Shown here piece by piece: positions 42,560 through 51,783 of a stretch of DNA of 64,000 nt. The notes beneath the pieces are model-generated. The model made no database searches. It worked only from the letters and a program-made list of their open reading frames with translations, and was not told the DNA's origin. Source of the DNA: Bacteroidetes bacterium UBA7662 (GTDB taxonomy: Bacteria; Bacteroidota; Bacteroidia; UBA7662); contig DLHS01000018.1 in the NCBI GenBank assembly GCA_002483345.1, positions 124,001 through 188,000 on the forward strand, in the 5' to 3' direction. Position 1 is the stretch's first letter; every line of letters starts with the position of its first letter. The position numbers and the translations under genes were made by a program.

Positions 42560-43972
42560 TCAGGCGATTTGGGGATGAACTTCTTTAAGATCGATGCCCT
42601 CAGCCTCCGCTGTTTTGGCTATCTCCTGCTCCGCCGATGTTTTCACAATCGACTTAACCTCAGCAATGGCGATAACCGGAAGGAATTTGGCAAACAGAAA
42701 GAACAGGGTGAAAAACAAACCGAGTGACCCGATGAACATGGAAATCTCCACCCAGGTTGGCGAATACATGGCCCAGCTCGAAGGCAGGTAGTCACGGTGC
42801 AGCGAGGTTACGATGATAACGAAACGCTCGAACCACATACCGATATTCACAAAAATAGAGATGATAAACACCGCGGTGATGTTACGGCGGATCTTCTGCG
42901 ACCAGAACAACTGAGGTGTGATTACGTTACAGGTCATCATGGCCCAGTACGCCCACCAGTAAGGTCCGAACATCCGATTCATGAAGGCATAGCGTTCAAA
43001 CGGAACCGCTGAATACCAGGCCATAAAAAACTCCGTGATATAAGCCGAACCTACAATTGATCCGGTAACCAGGATGATCTTGTTCATCACATCGATGTGA
43101 TAAATCGTAATGTACTCCTCCAGACGCATCACTTTACGCATGATGATGAGGAGAGTCAGTACCATCGCGAAGCCCGAGAACACCGCTCCTGCCACAAAGT
43201 AAGGCGGGAAGATGGTAGTGTGCCAGCCGGGAATTACCGAGGTGGCAAAGTCCATGGATACAATGGTGTGTACCGAAAGTACCAGCGGTGTAGCCAGACC
43301 GGCGAGGATGAGCGATACGGTTTCGAAACGCTGCCAGGCTTTGGCAGAACCGTTCCAGCCGAAACTGAGGGCGTTGTAGATGGTTTTACGCAATCCTTTC
43401 GCCCGGTCGCGGATGGTGGCCAGATCAGGAATCAGACCTACATACCAGAATACCAACGAAACGGTGAAATAGGTAGAAATCGCGAATACGTCCCACAACA
43501 GCGGTGAGTTAAAGTTGGCCCACAACGAACCATAAGTGTTTGGCAAAGGAAATACCCAGTAAATAACCCAGGGACGACCGGCGTGCAACAGCGGATAAGT
43601 ACCCGCGCAGATAACCGCAAAGATGGTCATCGCTTCCGCCGAACGGTTTACCGCCGTCCGCCATTTCTGACGGAACAGCAACAATACAGCCGAGATAAGG
43701 GTACCGGCGTGACCAATACCTACCCACCATACGAAGTTGGTAATGTCCCAACCCCAGTCTACTGTTTTATTCAAGCCCCATACACCTACACCGGTGAAGA
43801 GCAGATAACCAACTGCCAAAAGCCAGAGCCCCAGCGCCGCGACCGAAATCGCAAAGCCCAGGTACCACCATTTGGTGGGTGCCGCCTCAATGGGCGTCAC
43901 AATGTCATCCGTGATTTTGGCGTACGAGGTCTTCCCTGTGATAAGGGGACGCCTGAGTGGTGATTCGTACAT
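42560..43972 (-). CDS. actC: Alternative complex III subunit ActC (NrfD-like)
   Basis: 470 residues with about ten membrane helices of the NrfD/PsrC family. ActC is the main quinol-oxidising membrane subunit, contacting the ferredoxin-like part of ActB. Recognisable segments are WWYLGFAISVAALGLWLLAV, GIGHAGTLISAVLLLFRQ and HTIVSMDFATSVIPGWH. It lies 21 bp after actB in the operon. Confidence 0.93.
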   Translation of the reverse strand: MYESPLRRPLITGKTSYAKITDDIVTPIEAAPTKWWYLGFAISVAALGLWLLAVGYLLFTGVGVWGLNKTVDWGWDITNFVWWVGIGHAGTLISAVLLLFRQKWRTAVNRSAEAMTIFAVICAGTYPLLHAGRPWVIYWVFPLPNTYGSLWANFNSPLLWDVFAISTYFTVSLVFWYVGLIPDLATIRDRAKGLRKTIYNALSFGWNGSAKAWQRFETVSLILAGLATPLVLSVHTIVSMDFATSVIPGWHTTIFPPYFVAGAVFSGFAMVLTLLIIMRKVMRLEEYITIYHIDVMNKIILVTGSIVGSAYITEFFMAWYSAVPFERYAFMNRMFGPYWWAYWAMMTCNVITPQLFWSQKIRRNITAVFIISIFVNIGMWFERFVIIVTSLHRDYLPSSWAMYSPTWVEISMFIGSLGLFFTLFFLFAKFLPVIAIAEVKSIVKTSAEQEIAKTAEAEGIDLKEVHPQIA

Positions 43973-43993
43973 AACTTCTTATTCGGATTGAGA

Positions 43994-46900
43994 TTAAGCT
44001 ACGGTTGATTTTTTGTTGCGCACTTTGGTGAGATAGTTCACTGAAGGCAACACATTCAATTCTTCGATAACGCCATAAGCACGCTCATTGAGGAACAATT
44101 GCGATACCGCACTGTCCGGATCGTTCAGGTCACCGAAGACGATGGCATTCGAAGGACAAGACTGCTGACAGGCTGTTTGAACCTCTCCATCCAACGGACG
44201 GCGGTTGTTGCGTTTTGACTCGAGTTTCACCGCCTGGATCCGCTGTACGCAGAAGGTACATTTCTCCATCACCCCACGGGCGCGAACGGTGACATCCGGG
44301 TTCAGTACCATTTTACCGAGATCGGTCTGGGCAGGGTTGTTGGCAAACTTGCTGTTGTCAACATAACTGAACCAGTTGAAACGACGCACTTTGTATGGAC
44401 AGTTATTGGCACAATAGCGGGTTCCCACACAACGGTTATAAGTCATCTGATTGAGCCCCTCATCGCTGTGGGTGGTTGCCAGTACCGGACAAACCGTTTC
44501 GCACGGAGCATTATCACACTGCTGACACATGACCGGCTGGAAAGCCACTTCTACATTGTCACCTTCCTGGATGTTGTCGTATTCTTCCTCTTTGGTAATT
44601 TTCTGGTCGCTGCCGGTTGTTTTGAAAGCATAATAGCGGTCAATACGCATCCAGTGCATTTCTCGGCGACGGATCACCTCTTCTTTACCAACTACAGGGA
44701 CGTTGTTCTCAACCTGACAACTCACGACGCAGGCACCGCAACCGGTACAGGCGTTGAGGTCAACGGCCATGGCCCAGTGGTGTCCTTCGTAATCGCGGCG
44801 ATCCCAGAGGGTAACAGCGTTACGGCTGATACCGGGATAAACCTTCTTCGTGCTGCCATCTTCCTGCTTCACGTTTACATAAGGGCGGATGTTGCCGTCG
44901 GCAGCATTCTCTTTGTAGCGGTCGAGGGTGGTTTCCTTGACGATGTTACGGCCTTCGATGGTGTGGTGGGTCTGGGTTTGCGCCAGCTGGGTTTTCAAAC
45001 CGGTATTGCTGATGTTCACCTTTACCGATGCTCCCTTGCGGAAAGGATAGGCATTGGCGCCGATGTTGGTGCCGGTTTTTCCGGCAGCAGTGCGGCCATA
45101 ACCCACGGCGAGGGCCACGGTTCCGGCAAAAGTACCTGGCTGAATCAGTACAGGAACTTCTACGCTGTAACCATTGGCTTCTACTTTTACGATGTCGCCA
45201 TCGCTCAGGGCATTGTCTTTGGCGTATTTCATCGATACGGCCAGGTAGTTATCCCAACAAGCCCTTGAAATCGGATCGGGAAGCTCCTGCAACCAGGGGT
45301 TGCCGGCATGCGCACCATTTCCGATACCCATTTTTTCATAAGTCACGAGCTCTACCTCAGCCGATTCAATTTTGATGGCAGCGGCAGCGGCAGCGACATT
45401 GGCGCTGAAAGCAGGCTGTGAACCGGGTGCAGCGTTTTCAGCCACCCCGTTGTGGAGGGCTTTACGCCAGAAGGCACCAAAATCAAGCTCGTTGCTGTTG
45501 CTCTTCCAGTTGGCTTTAAGGTAGTCGTAAACCGATGTTTTGTTGCCTGTCCAGGCCAGGAGGGTTTCCTCGAACGAACGGGTGTCGAACAAGGGGCTGA
45601 TGGCAGGCTGCTGCATGCTGTAATATCCTTTGGCAGGCTCAGCATCTCCCCAGCTTTCCAGATAATGGCTCGCTGCGGCAACGTATTTTGATTTAGAAGC
45701 TGTTTCATCCGTAAACTGAGAGACAGAAACTGTAAGTTTCGTTTTCTCCAGTCCTGTCAGAAACGCTTTGCTGTCGTGGTAATCATAAGCAGGGTTTACA
45801 CCATGCATGATGAGCGCGCCCACTTTGCCTTCGTTCATCTCTTTCACAAGATTGACCATATCCGCGTCGATACCCTGACGGAGATAAGACGGCACACTCA
45901 TGTCGAGGGTAGTGCCATAGCTGCCGAGCAATTGGTTGATGGCATTCACCAGGGTTTGCACCGCAGCATCGTTCGAGCCGCAAACTACGAGGGCTTTGCC
46001 ACGGGCTGCCCATAATTCTTTGGCGGCCGATTTGATGGTGTTACCAGCCACATCGTAAGCAGTGGTGTCAACCGGGGCTGCACCTGCCAACGCTGCGATG
46101 GCGTTATAAAGATTCGTAACCACCAGGGCCTCTTTCGAAGCCTGGTAGGTTGCACGCTGGTCGGCGTTCGAACCGGTAACCGTGAGGATGGTTTCGAGCT
46201 GTATGTGGCGTGACATGGTCGGATTCGCCTTGCTCACCTTGCGGTTTTTGATGTAGTCTTTGGTAAACTCTACCGGCGAAATCCAGTTACCCAGGAAGTC
46301 GGCACCGATACCTACGATTACTTCTGCTTTGTCGAAGTGATAGGTAGGCAATACCGCGCTGCCAAAGGTGGCTTTGTTGGCTTCGAGCATACCCGACTGC
46401 GAAATAGCGTCGTAAACGACGTGGCTGGCAGTAGGATATTTGGCTTTGAAGTCTCCGATGATTTTTTTGGTAGTCGGGCTGACAATACTGCCGGTAAGCA
46501 GGCGGATGGCTCCTCCGGCGGCGCTGATTTCAGCGAGTTGGGCACCTACCTCGCTGTCGAGGGTTTCCCAGCCGGTGATTTTACCGCTTTTGGTCGGATG
46601 CTGCAGGCGGGCATTGTCGTACAAGCCCAGTACTGAGGCGTGTACCCGGGCGTTTACACCTCCTTGTGAAATACCGGAGAAGGTATTGCCTTCGATTTTA
46701 ATCGGGCGGCCTTCGCGGGTTTTTACAATGATACTGGCGTAATCGTAGCCGTCGCTGTAGGTGGTGGCGTACCAGGTCGGAATCGAAGGCGACATCTCTT
46801 CGGGCTGTTGCACGAAGGGAACGGCGCGTTTCACCGGAGTTTTGGTACATGCAGCCAGGGTGGCAGCGGTAACACTAAAGCCAAATACCTTGAGGAAGTC

Positions 46901-47053
46901 ACGGCGGTTGGCATTCAGGTTCAACGAATTTTCGCTGAGGAGCTCGTCTACCGGAATTTCTTCCGCAAACTCTTTGGATGATTCTTCGATGAATTGGGGG
47001 CTTGCGTTGAGTTCTTCAACACTTCTCCAATACTTCTTTTGGGCGATGTCCAT
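43994..47053 (-). CDS. actB: Alternative complex III subunit ActB (molybdopterin-oxidoreductase-like plus Fe-S domain)
   Basis: 1019 residues from ATG 47053. A Tat-like motif RRDFLKVFG begins at R50, with a lipobox-like LAAC ending at C69, so export by Tat and lipidation are likely. Residues about 80-740 resemble molybdopterin oxidoreductases, which in ACIII carry no molybdenum cofactor. The C-terminal ferredoxin domain (about 760-960) has four cysteine clusters: CTGCGACVVSC, CQQCDNAPCETVC, CVGTRYCANNC and CTFC...CQQSCP. It links ActC to the cytochrome subunits. It lies 25 bp after actA. Confidence 0.95.
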   Translation of the reverse strand: MDIAQKKYWRSVEELNASPQFIEESSKEFAEEIPVDELLSENSLNLNANRRDFLKVFGFSVTAATLAACTKTPVKRAVPFVQQPEEMSPSIPTWYATTYSDGYDYASIIVKTREGRPIKIEGNTFSGISQGGVNARVHASVLGLYDNARLQHPTKSGKITGWETLDSEVGAQLAEISAAGGAIRLLTGSIVSPTTKKIIGDFKAKYPTASHVVYDAISQSGMLEANKATFGSAVLPTYHFDKAEVIVGIGADFLGNWISPVEFTKDYIKNRKVSKANPTMSRHIQLETILTVTGSNADQRATYQASKEALVVTNLYNAIAALAGAAPVDTTAYDVAGNTIKSAAKELWAARGKALVVCGSNDAAVQTLVNAINQLLGSYGTTLDMSVPSYLRQGIDADMVNLVKEMNEGKVGALIMHGVNPAYDYHDSKAFLTGLEKTKLTVSVSQFTDETASKSKYVAAASHYLESWGDAEPAKGYYSMQQPAISPLFDTRSFEETLLAWTGNKTSVYDYLKANWKSNSNELDFGAFWRKALHNGVAENAAPGSQPAFSANVAAAAAAIKIESAEVELVTYEKMGIGNGAHAGNPWLQELPDPISRACWDNYLAVSMKYAKDNALSDGDIVKVEANGYSVEVPVLIQPGTFAGTVALAVGYGRTAAGKTGTNIGANAYPFRKGASVKVNISNTGLKTQLAQTQTHHTIEGRNIVKETTLDRYKENAADGNIRPYVNVKQEDGSTKKVYPGISRNAVTLWDRRDYEGHHWAMAVDLNACTGCGACVVSCQVENNVPVVGKEEVIRRREMHWMRIDRYYAFKTTGSDQKITKEEEYDNIQEGDNVEVAFQPVMCQQCDNAPCETVCPVLATTHSDEGLNQMTYNRCVGTRYCANNCPYKVRRFNWFSYVDNSKFANNPAQTDLGKMVLNPDVTVRARGVMEKCTFCVQRIQAVKLESKRNNRRPLDGEVQTACQQSCPSNAIVFGDLNDPDSAVSQLFLNERAYGVIEELNVLPSVNYLTKVRNKKSTVA

Positions 47054-47078
47054 CAAAAAAGAGAATTATGTGGGCGGA

Positions 47079-48299
47079 TTAATAATGACATTTTGAACAC
47101 TCGAGACCACCCAGATTGGCAATGGTGAGGCCTTTTTCGGTAAGGGCGTTTTTGAATTTCTCAGAATCGCCATGCACCTGCTGGTAGTAACCGTTGTCGA
47201 GATTGACTTTGGTTTCGCGGTGACAGTTAATACACCATCCCATGGTCAGGTTGCTGTGCTGGTACACTTCCGGCATTTCCTGAATAGGACCGTGACAGGT
47301 CTGGCACTCAATACCGGCAATTTTATAGTGCTGGTAGTGGTTGAAATAGGCGAAATCCTGCAGGTTGTGAATACGCACCCACTCAATGGGTTTGTTATTC
47401 TCATACGCCGCGGCAATCTTTTTAATTTCAGGAGAGCTGGTTTTGATCTGGTTGTGGCAGTTCATACAAACGTTCACAGCAGGAATAGTGGCAGATTTAC
47501 CACGTTCAACACCGGTATGGCAATAAGAACACTGTATTTCGTGTTTGCCGGCATGCAACTCATGTGAGAAAGCAATGGGTTGTGACGGCTGATAGCCTTG
47601 CTGAATACCCACATGCTGCGCCACATCTATGCCCCAACCGATACCGCCGAGGAGGAACAGTCCTAAACCACCCACGACCATATAGCCGGGTTTAATTTTG
47701 ATGCGGGGTTTTACCTCTATCAGTTTCTCCGGATCGAGCTGTCCTTTTTCAACCTGGTTCTCGTAGCTGTTCTGATACTGCTTCTGCATACGCACCAGCA
47801 GGTAAATCACAGCAGCAGCGAGGAAGATAATGATGTATAACAAAGTCGACATCGGGAAAGCATCGTCACCTGCAACCAACGCCTCTGCATCTTTCAGTGG
47901 GTCGCCGGTGGCGGTTGTGGCGGCAGTCGTAGCTGTTTCCTGCTCCTTGATGTAAGCCAGTACCGATTTGATTTCCTCATCAGACCAGTCGTAAGCCGGC
48001 ATGGCTACTTTATTCCACTTGGCAAAAAGATCAACGGCATACTGGTCACCCGACGCAATAACGGCCTGTGAATTCCGTATCCACTTGATTAACCATGCTT
48101 CGTCATGGCGTTCAGCGATGCCTTTCAGGGCCGGACCTACGAGGTCCTGATCAATTTTGTGGCAGGCAGCACAGTTGTTTTTGAACAGATCTACACCGTC
48201 AGATTGTGCCTTGCTGTCGAACGACACACTGCTAAACAGCAGTAAACCAAGGGCAAACAGTGCAATTCTGCGGAAAGAAAATCTTTGATTTTGAATCAT
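47079..48299 (-). CDS. actA: Alternative complex III subunit ActA (multihaem cytochrome c) with N-terminal cytochrome c domain
   Basis: 406 residues with a signal peptide (about 1-32). Six haem motifs are present: CAACH (43-47) in an N-terminal class I cytochrome c-like domain, then CSYCH (257), CMNCH (278), CQTCH (332), CINCH (356) and CSKCH (401), the pentahaem ActA part. A membrane helix near 153-170 and another near 207-227 lie between them. The five-haem part matches ActA; the extra mono-haem domain makes this a six-haem protein. First gene of the operon, with a TAATTTTG -7 box at 48346-48353. Confidence 0.93.
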   Translation of the reverse strand: MIQNQRFSFRRIALFALGLLLFSSVSFDSKAQSDGVDLFKNNCAACHKIDQDLVGPALKGIAERHDEAWLIKWIRNSQAVIASGDQYAVDLFAKWNKVAMPAYDWSDEEIKSVLAYIKEQETATTAATTATGDPLKDAEALVAGDDAFPMSTLLYIIIFLAAAVIYLLVRMQKQYQNSYENQVEKGQLDPEKLIEVKPRIKIKPGYMVVGGLGLFLLGGIGWGIDVAQHVGIQQGYQPSQPIAFSHELHAGKHEIQCSYCHTGVERGKSATIPAVNVCMNCHNQIKTSSPEIKKIAAAYENNKPIEWVRIHNLQDFAYFNHYQHYKIAGIECQTCHGPIQEMPEVYQHSNLTMGWCINCHRETKVNLDNGYYQQVHGDSEKFKNALTEKGLTIANLGGLECSKCHY

Positions 48300-48345
48300 T
48301 TGTGCAAGATTTTTTTGGAGCGATAACGCCTTTTCAGCATCAGCG

Positions 48346-48353
48346 CAAAATTA
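48346..48353 (-). promoter_or_regulatory. -7 box of the ACIII operon
   Basis: TAATTTTG on the minus strand matches TAnnTTTG and would give a leader of about 40 nt before actA. No convincing TTG is seen at -33. Confidence 0.5.
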
Positions 48354-48448
48354 GGCGGAAATGGCATTGAACCGCCTCCTGTCACAAAAAAATCAAATGC
48401 TTTACGCTATTTAAAACAAATCTAAATAGAACAAGCCCATCCCTGCAC

Positions 48449-50278
48449 TTAAATGCCTACCAGATCGGTCTGCAGCAACTTCAGATTACGGTACAAACCG
48501 CCTTCTATCTCCATGAGTTCCACATGACTACCAAATTCTACGATGCGGCCCTGATCTAGTACCAGAATTTTATCCGCATCGCGTATAGTACTCAGGCGGT
48601 GGGCTATGATGATGCTGGTACGGCCTACCATCAGCTGGTTCAGGGCATCCTGCACCAGGCGTTCCGATTCGCTGTCGAGCGAAGAGGTGGCCTCATCGAG
48701 TATCAGGATGGCAGGGTCACGCAAAACAGCCCGGGCAATGGCAATGCGCTGCCGCTGCCCGCCGGAAAGTTTAACGCCACGCTCCCCTACCACCGTATCA
48801 AACTGCTCCGGGAATGACTGGATAAACTCCAGCGCATTGGCCTTGCGGGCAGCTTCTTCTATTTCTGCTTTTGTAGCGCCCGGCTTGCCGTAGGAGATAT
48901 TTTCTTCTATCGTACCCCCGAAAAGAATAACATCCTGGGGCACTACTGCCAGGTTCTGGCGGTAATCGGTGAGCGAAAAGGTAGTGATATCACTGCCATC
49001 AACCAGAATACGGCCGGAAGCAGGCTCGTAAAAACGTTGTACCAGACTTACCAGCGTTGATTTACCGGCACCGCTGGGCCCAACCACAGCCAGCTTCTCT
49101 CCCGCTTTGATGCTGAAGTTAAGATCATTTAAAACCTGCCGGTCGGTGCGGCTGGGATACTCAAAACTGACATTTTCAAATACAACACTACCCTCTACCC
49201 GGACCGTAGTCTCTGCTCCCTGGTGCTCAAGGCGGATGTCTTCAGTTTTTTCGTTCAATATTTCAAAGACGCGCTCCGTGGCACCCAATGCCTTCTGAAC
49301 CTGGGCATACAATTCGGCAAAACTGCCCATGGCGGCCCCCACAAAGGTGGAATACAGCACAAAACTGGTCAGACTACCTACACTGAGCTCTCCGGCACTT
49401 ACCAGACGGGTACCGTACCAGATTACCACCACAATGCTGCCCAACAGACAGAAAATGATAAAACTGGCAAAAGCTCCGCGGTAGGCAGCCCCTTTTAAAG
49501 CGTAAGCAACCACTTCTTTGATGTTGCCTCGGTAACGTTTCAGTTCAAACCATTCGTTGGTATAGGCTTTCACGCTGGCGATTGCCTGCAGGGTCTCTTC
49601 GACCACCGTATTCGAATCGGCCAGCTTATCCTGGGCCTGACGGGCTACTTTGCGGATTACTCGTCCGAAAATCACCGCCACCACCACCAGCACCGGAAAA
49701 ACTGACAGCATAAAAATGGTGAGCTGCCCGGAGGTATATGCCAGCAAACCAATCCCGCCTACCAATACCACCACCTGCCGGATCAATTCGGCGAGTGTTG
49801 TTGTCATGGTGTCCTGTATCTGGGAAAGGTCGGCGGAAATACGGCTGTTCAGCTCCCCCACCCTCCGCTGCGCAAAAAAATCCATCGGCAGCCGGATGAT
49901 GCGGTGGAAGGTATCCATCCGTAAATCGGCGAGCGAACGTTCGCCTACCTGTACAAACAGATAAATGCGGAAGAAAGAGATAATGGCCTGCCCCAGCAAA
50001 ATAGCCAGCAAAGCAATGGCGATGGTGTTGATATCGGTAAAAATCCCACCATCTACCTTGTTCATGGCAGCATCGATAAGTTTACCCATCAAAAAAGGGA
50101 AACCCAGCGACAGTAAACTACCAACAACCAACAAAACCAGTCCGGTGATGAACATGGCTTTATAAGGTGCCAGATACTGCAGTATGCGCCTGGCTTTCTG
50201 CAGATTTTCTTTGTTGAATTTTGCTTTGGGGAGCTCTTCGGTTGTTTTGCTACCGCTGTTAAATCGTTGTCGGGCCAT
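48449..50278 (-). CDS. ABC exporter, MsbA/ABCB type (fused permease and ATPase)
   Basis: 609 residues. Six membrane helices occupy about 35-320. The nucleotide-binding domain has Walker A GPSGAGKST, signature LSGGQRQRIAIARA, Walker B ILILDEATSSLD and the H-loop IIAHRLSTI. Half-transporters of this type work as homodimers and flip lipids or export hydrophobic compounds from the inner membrane. It begins directly after the stop of the hypothetical protein gene (TGAATG), as the last member of the murQ operon. The substrate is unknown. Confidence 0.92.
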   Translation of the reverse strand: MARQRFNSGSKTTEELPKAKFNKENLQKARRILQYLAPYKAMFITGLVLLVVGSLLSLGFPFLMGKLIDAAMNKVDGGIFTDINTIAIALLAILLGQAIISFFRIYLFVQVGERSLADLRMDTFHRIIRLPMDFFAQRRVGELNSRISADLSQIQDTMTTTLAELIRQVVVLVGGIGLLAYTSGQLTIFMLSVFPVLVVVAVIFGRVIRKVARQAQDKLADSNTVVEETLQAIASVKAYTNEWFELKRYRGNIKEVVAYALKGAAYRGAFASFIIFCLLGSIVVVIWYGTRLVSAGELSVGSLTSFVLYSTFVGAAMGSFAELYAQVQKALGATERVFEILNEKTEDIRLEHQGAETTVRVEGSVVFENVSFEYPSRTDRQVLNDLNFSIKAGEKLAVVGPSGAGKSTLVSLVQRFYEPASGRILVDGSDITTFSLTDYRQNLAVVPQDVILFGGTIEENISYGKPGATKAEIEEAARKANALEFIQSFPEQFDTVVGERGVKLSGGQRQRIAIARAVLRDPAILILDEATSSLDSESERLVQDALNQLMVGRTSIIIAHRLSTIRDADKILVLDQGRIVEFGSHVELMEIEGGLYRNLKLLQTDLVGI

Positions 50279-50848
50279 TCAGGGAAGGAGTCGTTTGGAG
50301 ATTAAACTGTCAACCAGCGCAAAAAGTTGCCTGGGATGGTATTTACGCCACGATAAATCATCCAGTTCACCGCCAAAATTGATATAGTAGTCCAGGTTAC
50401 CGGCTTTCATCTCTTCCAGTACATGCTCCCGGAAGTTGAGGGCTACAATCCAGCCGTCTTCCAGGTCGCCGAACCAATCCTCATAGTAAACATCGTCGGA
50501 AACATGGAAGTTGAGGATGTTCTCACCTATTAATATAAAGCGGGTCACCCCGGCATCTATCAGCAGGTCGGCTACTTCCTGTTTAAAGGTCATCACATCG
50601 TTGGCGATGGCATCGTTCCATTCGCCCAAAAACTCGATGATGGTGTATCCTGCCTCATAATCGGTGTAGAGGATCTTCAGAAACAAGGTCTCCGACCCAA
50701 AATGATCCCATTGCGGATGGATGTAGTGGTCGTAAATGGCATGGGTATAGCTGAAAGCGTTGTAGTCACGGCCATAAAAAGGCGACAACTCATCTTCGGC
50801 CGCGTTGTAATCGTCTATCCAGTTATAAAAAGGTTCAATGTTATGCAT
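50279..50848 (-). CDS. Conserved hypothetical protein between murQ and an ABC exporter
   Basis: 189 residues from ATG 50848, which shares one base with the murQ stop (TGATG). The protein is acidic and rich in Tyr, Trp and Asp (FYNWIDDYNAAEDE, YYEDWFGDLEDGWIVALNF), without signal peptide or membrane helix. I do not recognise a family. Tight coupling upstream with murQ and zero spacing to the ABC exporter downstream make it a real gene, possibly cytoplasmic and linked to wall recycling. Confidence 0.75.
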   Translation of the reverse strand: MHNIEPFYNWIDDYNAAEDELSPFYGRDYNAFSYTHAIYDHYIHPQWDHFGSETLFLKILYTDYEAGYTIIEFLGEWNDAIANDVMTFKQEVADLLIDAGVTRFILIGENILNFHVSDDVYYEDWFGDLEDGWIVALNFREHVLEEMKAGNLDYYINFGGELDDLSWRKYHPRQLFALVDSLISKRLLP

Positions 50849-51669
50849 CAACCTTGTTTTTTAGCGGCTATCACCTTGTTTACCTGTCCGTATTCCTTAA
50901 GCCAGGAGGCGGCAGTGTTTTCATCTACCCCCAGTTCCTGCATGATCATGCGTGTACCACGGTCGACCAGCTTGTTGTTGGTTAGTTGCATATGCACCAT
51001 TTTATTGCCTTTCACAAAGCCCAGACGTATCATCACTGTGGTAGAAAGCATATTCAGCACCAATTTTTGAGCTGTGCCACTTTTCATGCGGGTAGATCCT
51101 GTGACAAATTCGGGTCCTACCACCACCTCTACCGGAAAATCAGCTTCTGCAGCGACCGGCGATCCCGGATTACAGGTGATACAACCCGTGGCAATACCCT
51201 GCGCCCTGCAGCTTTTAAGTGCCCCCACCACATAAGGTGTGCTGCCGGAAGCGGCAATACCCACTACCACATCGGCCTGACTCACGTTCCAGGCCTGCAG
51301 ATCTTTCCATCCCTGTTCAGTATCGTCTTCGGCAAATTCAACTGCTTTGCGGATGGCGGTATCGCCACCGGCAATCAGGCCGATAACTTTATCAAAAGGC
51401 ACACCATAGGTAGGCGGGCATTCGGAGGCATCGAGTATACCCAACCGGCCGCTGGTACCGGCTCCCAGGTAAAAAAGCCGACCACCCCCGCGCATGGCTT
51501 CATACACCCGTTCTACCAGCTTTTCCAAGGCAGGTATGGCCTTTTCTACAGCCAGGGGAACCCCTTTGTCTTCCTGATTGATGCCACGCAGCAAATCCAG
51601 GGTAGAAAGTTTTTCCAGCCCTTCATGGGCAGAGGAAGCTTCGGTAATACGGTGAAAGGATTTATCCAA
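50848..51669 (-). CDS. murQ: N-acetylmuramic acid 6-phosphate etherase
   Basis: 273 residues. The SIS-domain segments RLFYLGAGTSGRLGILDASECPPTYG (phosphosugar binding, catalytic Glu) and GSTRMKSGTAQKLVLNMLST identify MurQ, which cleaves the lactyl ether of MurNAc-6-P during cell-wall recycling. The start is TTG 51669: no ATG or GTG lies between it and the in-frame stop three codons upstream, and the conserved N-terminus (ITEASS...LLRGINQED) begins just after. It heads a three-gene operon with the hypothetical protein and ABC exporter. Confidence 0.95.
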   Translation of the reverse strand: MDKSFHRITEASSAHEGLEKLSTLDLLRGINQEDKGVPLAVEKAIPALEKLVERVYEAMRGGGRLFYLGAGTSGRLGILDASECPPTYGVPFDKVIGLIAGGDTAIRKAVEFAEDDTEQGWKDLQAWNVSQADVVVGIAASGSTPYVVGALKSCRAQGIATGCITCNPGSPVAAEADFPVEVVVGPEFVTGSTRMKSGTAQKLVLNMLSTTVMIRLGFVKGNKMVHMQLTNNKLVDRGTRMIMQELGVDENTAASWLKEYGQVNKVIAAKKQG

Positions 51670-51783
51670 AATATGTCAACTAAGGAACTGGTATACAAAA
51701 TTACCTGCAAATTTGCGGCAGACGGGCTTCTGAACAAACTTATTTCGGACCGACTGAGTTACTTTACCATTTGATTACATACT

